A stretch of DNA of 5,296 nt from Verrucomicrobiota bacterium (lineage in GTDB: Bacteria > Verrucomicrobiota > Verrucomicrobiia > Chthoniobacterales > Terrimicrobiaceae), in contig JAPLTI010000378.1 in NCBI GenBank assembly GCA_026398285.1, forward strand, positions 1-5,296, given 5' to 3'. A program made the position numbers and the translations under genes. Shown here piece after piece: positions 1-5,296 of the stretch. The notes beneath the pieces are model-generated. The model worked only from the letters and a program-made list of their open reading frames with translations. It had not been told where the DNA came from and ran no database searches. Within the stretch, counting starts at the first letter, position 1. Every line of letters begins with the position of its first letter.

Positions 1-923
1 ACAGCATGAAGGATCTCTACGATAACTACCGCTGCCAGGGGCGCGAGGTCTATCCCGGCAAATGGAACGGCATCACCGGCGAAAAGGAAATCGTCGAGGC
101 CATCGTCAAGAACTTCAAGGATCACCCCGGCCTGCTGGCTTGGTATGTCGGTGATGAGATCCCGCTCGGCCACGCCCCGCGCGTCGAGGAGCGCCGCCGC
201 TTGCTCCATCAACTCGATCCCTGGCATCCCTCTTGGATCGTGCAGGACAAATTCAAGGAAAAGACGCTCGATGAGTTTGTCTCCTGCGCGGATGTCTTCG
301 GCGTGGATCCGTATCCCATCACTAAAGACAGCCGCGACATGCGCATCGTGCTTTCCGCCATGGAACAATCGCGCGAGGCCATGGCCCCGGGAACCGGCGG
401 GCTCCCGCTCTGGGTGGTGCCGCAGGCGCACAACACCGGCCTCTACGACCCGAAGATCAATAAAGATCGCGAGACCCTGCTGGCCAATTCACGAGCTCCC
501 AGCGAGGAGGAGATGCGCTCCATGTCCTTGCTGATGGCTATCCTCGGGGCACGCGGCTTTGTGTTCTATTCCTACTTCGATTTCATCAAACCACTGTCTC
601 TGCCGGACTACGAGCAGCGCTGGAAGGAGCTCTGCAATGTCGGCACGCTCCTGCGCGAGTTGCAGTCGTTCCTTTATTCGGACGAAACGGCACCCGCCGT
701 CACCGTCACGACGATCCAAGGGAAGGTGAACGCCGCCGCTTACAAGACGGCCGATGGCAAAGTGAAAGTGCTCGTCACCGGCACTGGTCCCGGCGCGAGT
801 GAAGCCGAGATTACCGTGGCCGGCAGCGGCAATCTCAATGCCCGCTACGGCAAAACCGAATCGCTCGGCGGCGGCACCTACCGCTTCAAAGGCACCGACA
901 TCTGCTCCGATGTGCTGGAGTAA
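1..923 (+). CDS. Glycoside-hydrolase-like TIM-barrel protein, C-terminal part (5' end outside window)
   Basis: The frame is open to the left edge, so the ATG at 6 is probably internal and the gene likely starts outside the window. Counting from that Met, residues 39-51 (DHPGLLAWYVGDE) resemble the strand-4 segment of clan-A glycoside hydrolases, with Glu51 the likely acid/base. Residues 71-79 (DPWHPSWIV), 95-105 (ADVFGVDPYPI), 134-142 (PLWVVPQAH) and 181-192 (GARGFVFYSYFD) fit later barrel strands. From about residue 228 the sequence becomes Thr/Val/Gly-rich and looks like a small C-terminal beta-sandwich. The expected role is hydrolysis of a glycosidic bond, probably outside the cytoplasm; any signal peptide would be off-window. 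The substrate and exact GH family cannot be told. At the end of the presumed seventh strand, where clan A places its nucleophile Glu, I see Gln140. The gene ends in tandem TAA TAA, 158 bases before the next gene on the same strand. Confidence 0.72.
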   Translation, partial: SMKDLYDNYRCQGREVYPGKWNGITGEKEIVEAIVKNFKDHPGLLAWYVGDEIPLGHAPRVEERRRLLHQLDPWHPSWIVQDKFKEKTLDEFVSCADVFGVDPYPITKDSRDMRIVLSAMEQSREAMAPGTGGLPLWVVPQAHNTGLYDPKINKDRETLLANSRAPSEEEMRSMSLLMAILGARGFVFYSYFDFIKPLSLPDYEQRWKELCNVGTLLRELQSFLYSDETAPAVTVTTIQGKVNAAAYKTADGKVKVLVTGTGPGASEAEITVAGSGNLNARYGKTESLGGGTYRFKGTDICSDVLE

Positions 924-1081
924 TAACAAATTGCGCAAGAGTCATTCCATGGAAACTGCCTTGATGATCAAAACGACAGGAAATTGGAAGTTTTGAACAA
1001 AACAACCCACCCATTCTCAGAGGCACCCTTCGACCCGCGAGTTGTGCTCATTTTAAATTTCCCCTAATCAAACAAAACCCC
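924..1081. other. Intergenic region between hydrolase and heparinase-like gene
   Basis: This 158-base stretch is more AT-rich than the flanking genes. It holds no convincing hairpin terminator after the TAA TAA stop and no recognisable RNA gene. The AT-rich stretch around 1048-1066 (TCATTTTAAATTT) could be part of a promoter for the downstream gene, but no clear -35/-10 pair stands out. The bases just before the ATG at 1082 (AACAAAACCCC) contain no Shine-Dalgarno sequence. The two genes may therefore be co-transcribed with a long spacer or transcribed separately. Confidence 0.4.
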
Positions 1082-2254
1082 ATGAAACCAAAAAAACTAT
1101 CCATCCTATGCACCGCCGCCATTCTTTCCATGGCCACCGCCTATGCCGAACTTTGCGAAAACTTGGAACGCAGCATTCTGCCCGACGGTGGCTACATCGA
1201 GGGTCCGATGTATTTCCGCTGCATTGGCCGCGACGCAGGGCTCGGCGTTTACTACTACAGCCGCGCGCTGAATCGGCCGCTGAGCGAACTTGTTCCCGAG
1301 CCGATGCGGCGCTGCGGCGATTTCGGTGAGGCTGTCATCAGCACCGATGAGGAGAGTGATGTCATACCGATCTGCGATGCCATCAAGGCCCACGAGATCG
1401 CCTCGCAAGCGATGATGGGCGCTCTGCTGCCGGAGAGCGCGTGGGCGCGTATGCTGCGCAAAACCGTTGCCCGTTCCGGCGGGTGGCCGATCGGTGGGGG
1501 GGGACACGGGAGCAGCGTGCCGGCGATGGTCGATGCCGCGATCTCCTGGGGATTGATCGAGCGCCTGCCCGCTGGAAGTCCCGCGCCGCAGCCTCTCGTC
1601 AGCCTGGCGATGATGGGCCCGCTCGTGTCGCAACGCAAACTGGGTGATGCCTGGGTGAAACTTTTCATTCAAGGCAATCGTGCCAACGCTGGGCACACCC
1701 ACGAAGACAAGGGCAGTTTCATTCTCGAATTCGCTGGTGAGACTTTCGCGCTCGATCCCGGAAGCTGCGACTACAGCCTCCCGCTGGCGACGGAACTCAG
1801 GAACTGCGAACGCCACAACATGCTTGTGCCCTTCGGCGTGGCAGGGCGGCCTCATCCCACTTGCCCGCTTCCAGTCGATGTCAAACCGGTCGGCAAAGGT
1901 GATGGGGTGGCATTCCATGCGGAGCTCGATGTGACTTCCGGTTGGGAGTCTTACTATCGTCGCTGGCACCGCACATGGGACTCACCAAGCGCGGATCTAT
2001 TGACCATCACCGACGACTACGAACTCACCGCCGGCGAAGGGGTCGAGTTCTACTGGCAGACCCGCCTGCCGGTGATTATTGATGGTTGCCTGGCAGTCAT
2101 CAGCGGCGTGCGCGGTCGCGTGGAATTGAATGCTCCCGAAGGATGCGCCTGGCGCATTGATGAATTGCCATTGCTCGATGGCATCCAGCGCCGGCTCGCC
2201 TTTCGACACGCAGGCACGGTCGGCAGCTTCAGCGTGAGTGCTCGGCTTTCGTGA
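1082..2254 (+). CDS. Secreted heparinase II/III-like protein, N-terminally shortened
   Basis: This 390-residue protein starts with a good signal peptide: basic MKPKK, a hydrophobic core to about residue 18, and a probable cut after AYA (residue 22). Residues 34-44 (PDGGYIEGPMY) and 95-99 (PICDA) resemble the second half of the alpha/alpha toroid of heparinase II/III-type polysaccharide lyases. Residues 202-213 (NAGHTHEDKGSF) and 225-227 (DPG) are the hallmark of their C-terminal beta-sandwich (Pfam Heparinase_II_III); His205, His207 and Asp209 are the conserved polar positions. Family members usually have 600-700 residues, so about half the toroid is missing, and the signal peptide abuts the segment before EGPMY. 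In characterised relatives the catalytic Tyr and a His lie in parts still present here, but the Asn/His that neutralises the uronate carboxylate lies upstream of that Tyr and has no visible counterpart. It may be a degraded or repurposed lyase; a uronic-acid polysaccharide substrate is inferred only. A run of eight G occurs at 1496-1503. The stop codon overlaps a repeat. No ribosome binding site is evident. Confidence 0.78.
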   Translation: MKPKKLSILCTAAILSMATAYAELCENLERSILPDGGYIEGPMYFRCIGRDAGLGVYYYSRALNRPLSELVPEPMRRCGDFGEAVISTDEESDVIPICDAIKAHEIASQAMMGALLPESAWARMLRKTVARSGGWPIGGGGHGSSVPAMVDAAISWGLIERLPAGSPAPQPLVSLAMMGPLVSQRKLGDAWVKLFIQGNRANAGHTHEDKGSFILEFAGETFALDPGSCDYSLPLATELRNCERHNMLVPFGVAGRPHPTCPLPVDVKPVGKGDGVAFHAELDVTSGWESYYRRWHRTWDSPSADLLTITDDYELTAGEGVEFYWQTRLPVIIDGCLAVISGVRGRVELNAPEGCAWRIDELPLLDGIQRRLAFRHAGTVGSFSVSARLS

Positions 2255-2596
2255 GACGCCGCTTCGCGTCTGAAAAATGGGACGCCAAGGGCCTGGCAGT
2301 CCCTACCTTGGGTTACGAATCGCGCTGCCGCGCTGTGGGCGAAAGAGGGGAGCACGGTCGTCTCGACTGTGAAAGGCATTGGCGTGGGAATTTCATTGGT
2401 AAGCGGACGCCGCTTTGCGGCTGAAGAATGGGTCATGCCGGAGGATGGACCCTCCAAGTTTCGAATCGCGCTGCCGCGCGCCAGCGTGATCGTTTGCCAT
2501 GGTAGGGACGCTGCGCCGCCGGGGTCCGACTTGTGCGGCAAGGCCGCCATTGAATCCAGCAGAGACACCGCTTTGCGGCTGAAGGTCGGGTCATGC
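2253..2596. repeat. Modular intergenic direct repeat, copy 1
   Basis: This GC-rich segment matches 4007-4351 in the same orientation over its whole length. By hand count there are about 17 mismatches and one single-base indel, roughly 95 % identity. It contains three copies of module A (core CGCCGCTTTGCGG, a 5-bp inverted repeat around TTT) at 2257 (diverged), 2408 and 2566. It also has module B (GGATGGACCCTCC then CGAATCGCGCTGCCGCG) at 2443-2478, a partial B at 2316-2331, and a complementary-type hairpin GCGGC-AAG-GCCGC at 2535-2547. It starts at the stop codon of the heparinase-like gene and ends about 50 bases from the stop of the convergent regulator gene. It carries no plausible protein. 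It could act as a bidirectional transcript end or be a passive repetitive element. Confidence 0.85.
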
Positions 2597-2645
2597 GAGA
2601 CGATGACCAAGTTTCACGATTCTATTTTTCTGTTGGAAAGGTTTC

Positions 2646-3851
2646 TCATTCGCCATGGCGGGCGAGCACAAAATCCGGTTTTGTGCTTGTGCGGGTGGGA
2701 TCTGCGGTGATTCGGAATTTGCGGGGAGTGACTCCCGTGGCCTTGTGGAAGACATTATTGAAGTAGTTCGGCGTGTTGAATCCGCAGGCTGTCGCGATGT
2801 CTTGGATCGGCATTTTTTGAAAGGTGAGCATTTGTTTGGCCTTATCCAGTCGGGCGAGCATGATCTCCTCGCTGACGGATCGCCGGAGATGCTTGCGGAA
2901 CAGGCGGCCGAGTGTCGGGTGCGAGACGCCGACATGGTCTGCGATTTCTTGAATAGGTAAGGGACGCGAGAGGTTTTTCCAGATGTATCGCATGGCCTGG
3001 GCGACCTGCTCATCCGGCACAAGCAGGATGTTTGTGCTCTGGCGGCTTACAACACTTCCGGGAGGGATCGCTGGAACCTGCTGCGACGGGGCGCGGCCAT
3101 TCATCAATTTGTCCAATAGCACAGCGGCCTCGAATCCCCATTGCGTAAAGTTCAGGCGAATGCTTGAAAGCGGGACTGGAGCAAAATCGCAGATCAACTC
3201 GTCATTGTTGGCGCTGAGGATAGCGGCCTCCTCCGGGACGCGAAGTCCTAGATTCTGTGCGCATTGCATCACATGCACGCAGGTCACATCCGAAGGCGCA
3301 AAAATGGCCATGGGCTTCGGCACTTTTTTCATAGCCTCCTCGATCGGTCCACGCAGGCTGGCGTGGGCGAGGGATTCTCCGATCCATGCATGCTGTATCA
3401 CCTTTGCCCGTTTGCCGAGTGCCTTGGTAAAGCCCTTGATGCGCTCCCGGAAAAAGGTGCGGTTTTTTTTGCCGATCGTGAGGAAATTTTCAAACCCGAG
3501 GGAGAGAAGGTGCTCTGCCGCCAAGCGGCCGCAAGCCAGATCATCCTGCATTACGCGCGGTTTGTCGCCCATCAACCCCTCATCCGCGTTACCCAACACC
3601 ACGGTCGGCACATTCATTTTCCGAAGGAACTCCGCAGGCTTCCGTTCGGGGCCCACGAGACAGATCAAGCCATCCAACTTGTTCGGAATCGCCGACCACT
3701 TGTGGACCTGGGCGTAATCCAAAAGCAGCACCCAGTTCTTTTCCCGGGCCAGACGGGCAATCCCCTTGAGAATACGCGGCTCAAACCAGCTCAGAAAAAC
3801 AGCAACGGTCTTCGAGGGAGCTGAGCGGGATGTATTTTTGGGAACTCTCAT
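2646..3851 (-). CDS. XylR-like AraC-family transcriptional regulator with sugar-sensing domain
   Basis: This 401-residue protein is collinear with E. coli XylR (about 390 residues). Residues 15-275 form a LacI/periplasmic-binding-protein-like sensor, seen in TVAVFLSWFEPRILKGIA (15-32), DDLACGRLAAEHLLSLGF (103-120), IFAPSDVTCVHVMQ (183-196), VPEEAAILSANNDELICDF (205-223) and LSSIRLNFTQWGFEAAVLL (228-246). VVSRQST (267-273) links to an AraC-type DNA-binding domain with two helix-turn-helix units, at about 298-320 (PIQEIADHVGVSHPTLGRLF) and 347-369, ending in the AraC signature GFNTPNYFNNVFHKATGVTPRKFR-type stretch (357-380). By family knowledge it binds a mono- or oligosaccharide in the cytoplasm and activates catabolic genes; the ligand is not identifiable. 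The ATG at 3851 is the only ATG before an in-frame stop near 3912, and no good ribosome site precedes it. It converges on the heparinase-like gene, is divergent from the DUF5107 gene, and sits between two copies of the long direct repeat. Confidence 0.93.
   Translation of the reverse strand: MRVPKNTSRSAPSKTVAVFLSWFEPRILKGIARLAREKNWVLLLDYAQVHKWSAIPNKLDGLICLVGPERKPAEFLRKMNVPTVVLGNADEGLMGDKPRVMQDDLACGRLAAEHLLSLGFENFLTIGKKNRTFFRERIKGFTKALGKRAKVIQHAWIGESLAHASLRGPIEEAMKKVPKPMAIFAPSDVTCVHVMQCAQNLGLRVPEEAAILSANNDELICDFAPVPLSSIRLNFTQWGFEAAVLLDKLMNGRAPSQQVPAIPPGSVVSRQSTNILLVPDEQVAQAMRYIWKNLSRPLPIQEIADHVGVSHPTLGRLFRKHLRRSVSEEIMLARLDKAKQMLTFQKMPIQDIATACGFNTPNYFNNVFHKATGVTPRKFRITADPTRTSTKPDFVLARHGE
2665..2687 (-). 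other. Perfect 9-bp stem-loop inside the regulator's 3' end
   Basis: AGCACAAAA at 2665-2673 is the exact complement of TTTTGTGCT at 2679-2687, with the 5-base loop TCCGG. It lies in codons near the C-terminus of the regulator gene, about 17 bases before its stop codon. A 10-base palindrome, CGCCATGGCG (2651-2660), follows in the direction of transcription. There is no U-tract right after the stem, so it is not a canonical intrinsic terminator. It could protect the mRNA 3' end, or be chance. Confidence 0.45.
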
Positions 3852-4006
3852 TCCAACTAAAATTGCAGCGCTCCATGCTTTGAAACAAGAACCTAAACTA
3901 GGGGTCAGTGTTCATTTTCTTTCATTTTTGCAGAGCTGCACCTCGCAAAGTCTTGCCTCCCCGGTGCTCGCAGAAATGCTGCCTCTCTCCAACTCGGAGT
4001 GCTACG
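3852..4006 (-). promoter_or_regulatory. Upstream region of the regulator gene with short tandem repeat
   Basis: This region probably holds the promoter of the XylR-like gene. Positions 3911-3930 contain two tandem 10-base units, TTCATTTTCT and TTCATTTTTG, one helical turn apart. They are followed directly by the inverted repeat TGCAG-AG-CTGCA (3929-3940). AraC-family proteins bind direct repeats, so an autoregulatory site is possible, but this is inference. I cannot name a confident -35/-10 pair. The remaining bases up to the second long repeat show no gene. Confidence 0.35.
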
Positions 4007-4351
4007 AGAACGCCGCTTTGCGGCTGAGGAATGGGACGCCAAGGGCCTGGCAGTCCCTACCTTGGGTTACGAATCGCGCTGTCGCGCGGTGGGCGAAAGA
4101 GGGGGGCACGGTCGTCTCGACTGTGAAAGGCACTGGCTTGGCAATTTCATTGGTAAGCGGACGCCGCTTTGCGGCTGAAGCTTGGGTCATGCCGGAGGAT
4201 GGACCCTCCCAAGTTTCGATTCGCGCTGCCGCGCGCCAGCGTGATCGTTTGCCATGGTAGGGACGCCGCGCCGCCGGGGTCCGACTTGTGCGGCAAGGCC
4301 GCCATTGAATCCAGCAGAGACGCCGCTTTGCGGCTGAAGCTTGGGTCATGC
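4007..4351. repeat. Modular intergenic direct repeat, copy 2
   Basis: This is the second copy of the segment at 2253-2596, in the same orientation, with an offset of 1754 bases (1755 after a single inserted C at about 4208-4210). Module A (CGCCGCTTTGCGG) occurs at 4011, 4162 and 4321, giving spacings of 151 and 159 bases. Module B occurs at 4197-4233, a partial B at 4070-4087, and GCGGC-AAG-GCCGC at 4290-4302. Its module A units are closer to one another than those of copy 1, which suggests this copy is the less decayed one. No protein is credible here: the open frames on both strands follow from its GC-rich, stop-poor sequence. Confidence 0.85.
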
Positions 4352-4433
4352 CAACCGAAGCCCCGGGTGGGGCGGAGGAAGCACATCGCAGATGGCCCGA
4401 AGGGCGCAGCGAGCAGGGGGCGAGCAAGGCAAA
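4352..4433. other. Unique 82-base segment between repeat modules
   Basis: This GC-rich stretch (CAACCGAAGCCCCGGGTGGG to GAGCAAGGCAAA) separates the last module A of copy 2 from an additional module B. It has no counterpart after copy 1, where the sequence diverges directly after 2596. It may be another module of the same repeat family that is represented only once here, or an insertion. No gene is visible. Confidence 0.45.
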
Positions 4434-4470
4434 GGATGGACCCTCCCAAGTTTCGAATCGCGCTGCCGCG
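4434..4470. repeat. Additional module B copy
   Basis: This 37-base segment matches 4197-4233 with a single mismatch, and 2443-2478 apart from a one-base indel. It begins GGATGGACCCTCCCAAG and ends CGCGCTGCCGCG. In the other two copies module B continues with CGCCAGCGTGATCG, but here it changes to TGGTTTTGG. This shows that module B can occur separately from its usual right-hand neighbour. Confidence 0.8.
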
Positions 4471-4610
4471 TGGTTTTGGTTGTGGAGCCTCAATTCTTCC
4501 TGAGCATTGAGCACTCTGTCGAAGTTCAAAAAGTGTAATTTTATTTTAATTTTTTCAATAGATGAAATGAACTGAGGGGGTATTTTTATCAGTTGTATTT
4601 CTCTTTTGAG
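4471..4610 (+). promoter_or_regulatory. AT-rich leader and probable promoter of the DUF5107 gene
   Basis: The sequence shifts abruptly from GC-rich repeat to an AT-rich leader, especially 4524-4560 (TTCAAAAAGTGTAATTTTA and onward), as expected for a promoter region. A short tandem pair, TGAGCAT TGAGCAC, is present at 4501-4514. A strong Shine-Dalgarno-like GAGGGGG lies at 4574-4580. It is 30 bases before the ATG at 4611, too far for that start, but 12 bases before an in-frame TTG at 4593. No sigma-factor boxes are convincing enough to assign. Confidence 0.4.
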
Positions 4611-5296
4611 ATGACCATCCAACACACCACCCAAGCATTCCACCTTCGTCCTTTTACTGAGCGCAAGCGCCTCTCCGCGCCACGCGTCAACCACAACGAG
4701 GAGATGTATCCCTATCACCCCGCGCCGGGTGTGCCGAAGCATCTTCAGCCGATCCACCGCAACCTCTGGACATCAGCGTTTCCTTACAAGAAGGCGATGG
4801 ATTATCCAGGTCACTTCGAAGTGCAGGAGTTGCCGGTGGTGCGCTTGGAGGATGATTTTGTGCGGGTCACCGTGCTCCCTTCCATGGCTGGCCGTGTGTT
4901 GGAAATCTTCGACAAAAAACTCAACCGCCAGTTGCTCTGGACTCCCCCCAGTTTCTCTTTCGTCAATTGGTCTCTCTCAGGTCCCTGGAGCATCGGCGGC
5001 ATTGAGTTCAATCCCTTCCGCTACGGCCACAATGTGCACGGCATTTCGACGATCGAGACCCGCAGGGTGACGCTCGCCGACGGTCGCGAAGCGATCGCGA
5101 TGGGTGCCTTCGACGAGCTTTTCGGCTGCAGTTGGGAAGTCATTCTCACATTGGAAAATGGAAACATGGTCACGCGCATGACCATCACCAATCATTCCGG
5201 CAAGGATCAGCCCTGCCTCTACTGGTGGACCACTATCGCGGTGCCTCAACAGTGGCGTGACCGGGTGATGATGGCGCCGGGCGAGTTCCTGCATCA
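4611..5296 (+). CDS. DUF5107 domain protein, N-terminal part (3' end outside window)
   Basis: From the ATG at 4611 the frame is open for 228 complete codons to the right edge. The protein begins MTIQHTTQAFHLRPFTERKR, with no signal peptide, so it is probably cytoplasmic. Residues 74-96 (LPVVRLEDDFVRVTVLPSMA then GRV) and 124-139 (GPWSIGGIEFNPFRYGH) are the core motifs of DUF5107. This beta-sandwich family resembles galactose mutarotases and aldose-epimerase-like sugar-binding folds, and is often followed by TPR repeats in full-length proteins. Residues 187-211 (TRMTITNHSGKDQPCLYWWT onward) continue the sandwich. A role in binding or converting a sugar intermediate is inferred from the fold and from the carbohydrate neighbours; the exact reaction is not known to me. 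A TTG at 4593, with GAGGGGG 12 bases upstream, could add six residues, but ATG is preferred. The gene diverges from the regulator and may be its target. Confidence 0.85.
   Translation, partial: MTIQHTTQAFHLRPFTERKRLSAPRVNHNEEMYPYHPAPGVPKHLQPIHRNLWTSAFPYKKAMDYPGHFEVQELPVVRLEDDFVRVTVLPSMAGRVLEIFDKKLNRQLLWTPPSFSFVNWSLSGPWSIGGIEFNPFRYGHNVHGISTIETRRVTLADGREAIAMGAFDELFGCSWEVILTLENGNMVTRMTITNHSGKDQPCLYWWTTIAVPQQWRDRVMMAPGEFLH

Noticed and set aside
489..938. 149-codon minus-strand frame within the hydrolase gene
   Set aside because: It is antisense to the conserved barrel strands and C-terminal domain; no motif or ribosome site supports it.
949..996. Possible 15-residue leader peptide (METALMIKTTGNWKF) before the heparinase-like gene
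   Set aside because: There is no ribosome binding site, no attenuator-like hairpin follows, and a frame this short occurs easily by chance.
1106..1969. 287-codon open frame on the minus strand inside the heparinase-like gene
   Set aside because: It is antisense to a gene with clear family motifs and a signal peptide; its low-complexity Arg/Ala/His composition is typical of a GC-rich shadow frame.
2983..3717. Plus-strand open frames opposite the regulator (2983-3717, 3264-3824, 3766-4260)
   Set aside because: The minus-strand protein aligns throughout with XylR-type regulators, so these antisense frames are shadows with no family features.
2257..4333. CRISPR array
   Set aside because: The repeated cores are 151-159 bases apart and the intervening sequence is itself repeated between copies, unlike unique 30-40-base spacers. 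No cas gene is present.
2253..4470. Composite transposon or integron flanking the regulator
   Set aside because: The flanking repeats encode no transposase and show no clear terminal inverted repeats. The only possible target duplication, GAGACG, is also part of module A, so a repetitive-element explanation is simpler.
4002..4757. 251-codon open frame on the minus strand, and similar frames at 2050-2610 (-), 4147-4449 (-), 4169-4510 (+) and 2369-2710 (+)
   Set aside because: They run through the repeat modules, and their translations repeat each other wherever the DNA repeats. They also overlap parts of confident genes, show no recognisable domain and have arginine/proline-rich shadow composition.

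Overview
The window looks like a carbohydrate-degradation locus from a GC-rich, free-living or host-associated bacterium, most likely Verrucomicrobiota or a relative in the PVC group. That assignment is an inference. It rests on the combination of a XylR-type AraC regulator with a LacI-like sensor, a clan-A-like glycoside hydrolase, a heparinase II/III-like protein, a DUF5107 protein, starts without clear Shine-Dalgarno sites, and GC-rich interspersed intergenic repeats. No rRNA, tRNA, integrase or transposase is visible to fix the taxonomy or to suggest a classical mobile element.

Layout from left to right. Positions 1-923 (+) hold the C-terminal part of a TIM-barrel glycoside-hydrolase-like protein that enters from the left. 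After a 158-base gap, 1082-2254 (+) encodes a 390-residue secreted heparinase II/III-like protein. It seems to lack the first half of the usual alpha/alpha toroid, so its signal peptide leads almost directly into the EGPMY segment. A modular GC-rich intergenic repeat (about 2253-2596) begins exactly at its stop codon. Positions 2646-3851 (-) encode a 401-residue XylR-like transcription factor that converges on the heparinase gene. A second copy of the same repeat (about 4007-4351, roughly 95 % identical by eye and in the same orientation) lies upstream of the regulator. It is followed by a unique 82-base segment and a further partial repeat. An AT-rich leader then precedes a DUF5107 protein that starts at 4611 (+) and runs off the right edge.

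How the genes may work together (inference): the hydrolase and the lyase-like protein would act on an extracytoplasmic polysaccharide, the XylR-like protein would sense a released sugar and control the locus, and the DUF5107 protein would act on a sugar intermediate in the cytoplasm. The most unusual features are the pair of long direct repeats bracketing the regulator gene, their internal modular structure (six copies of a GCCGC-TTT-GCGGC module with spacings of 151 and 158-159 bases), and the truncated heparinase-like gene ending at one of these repeats.
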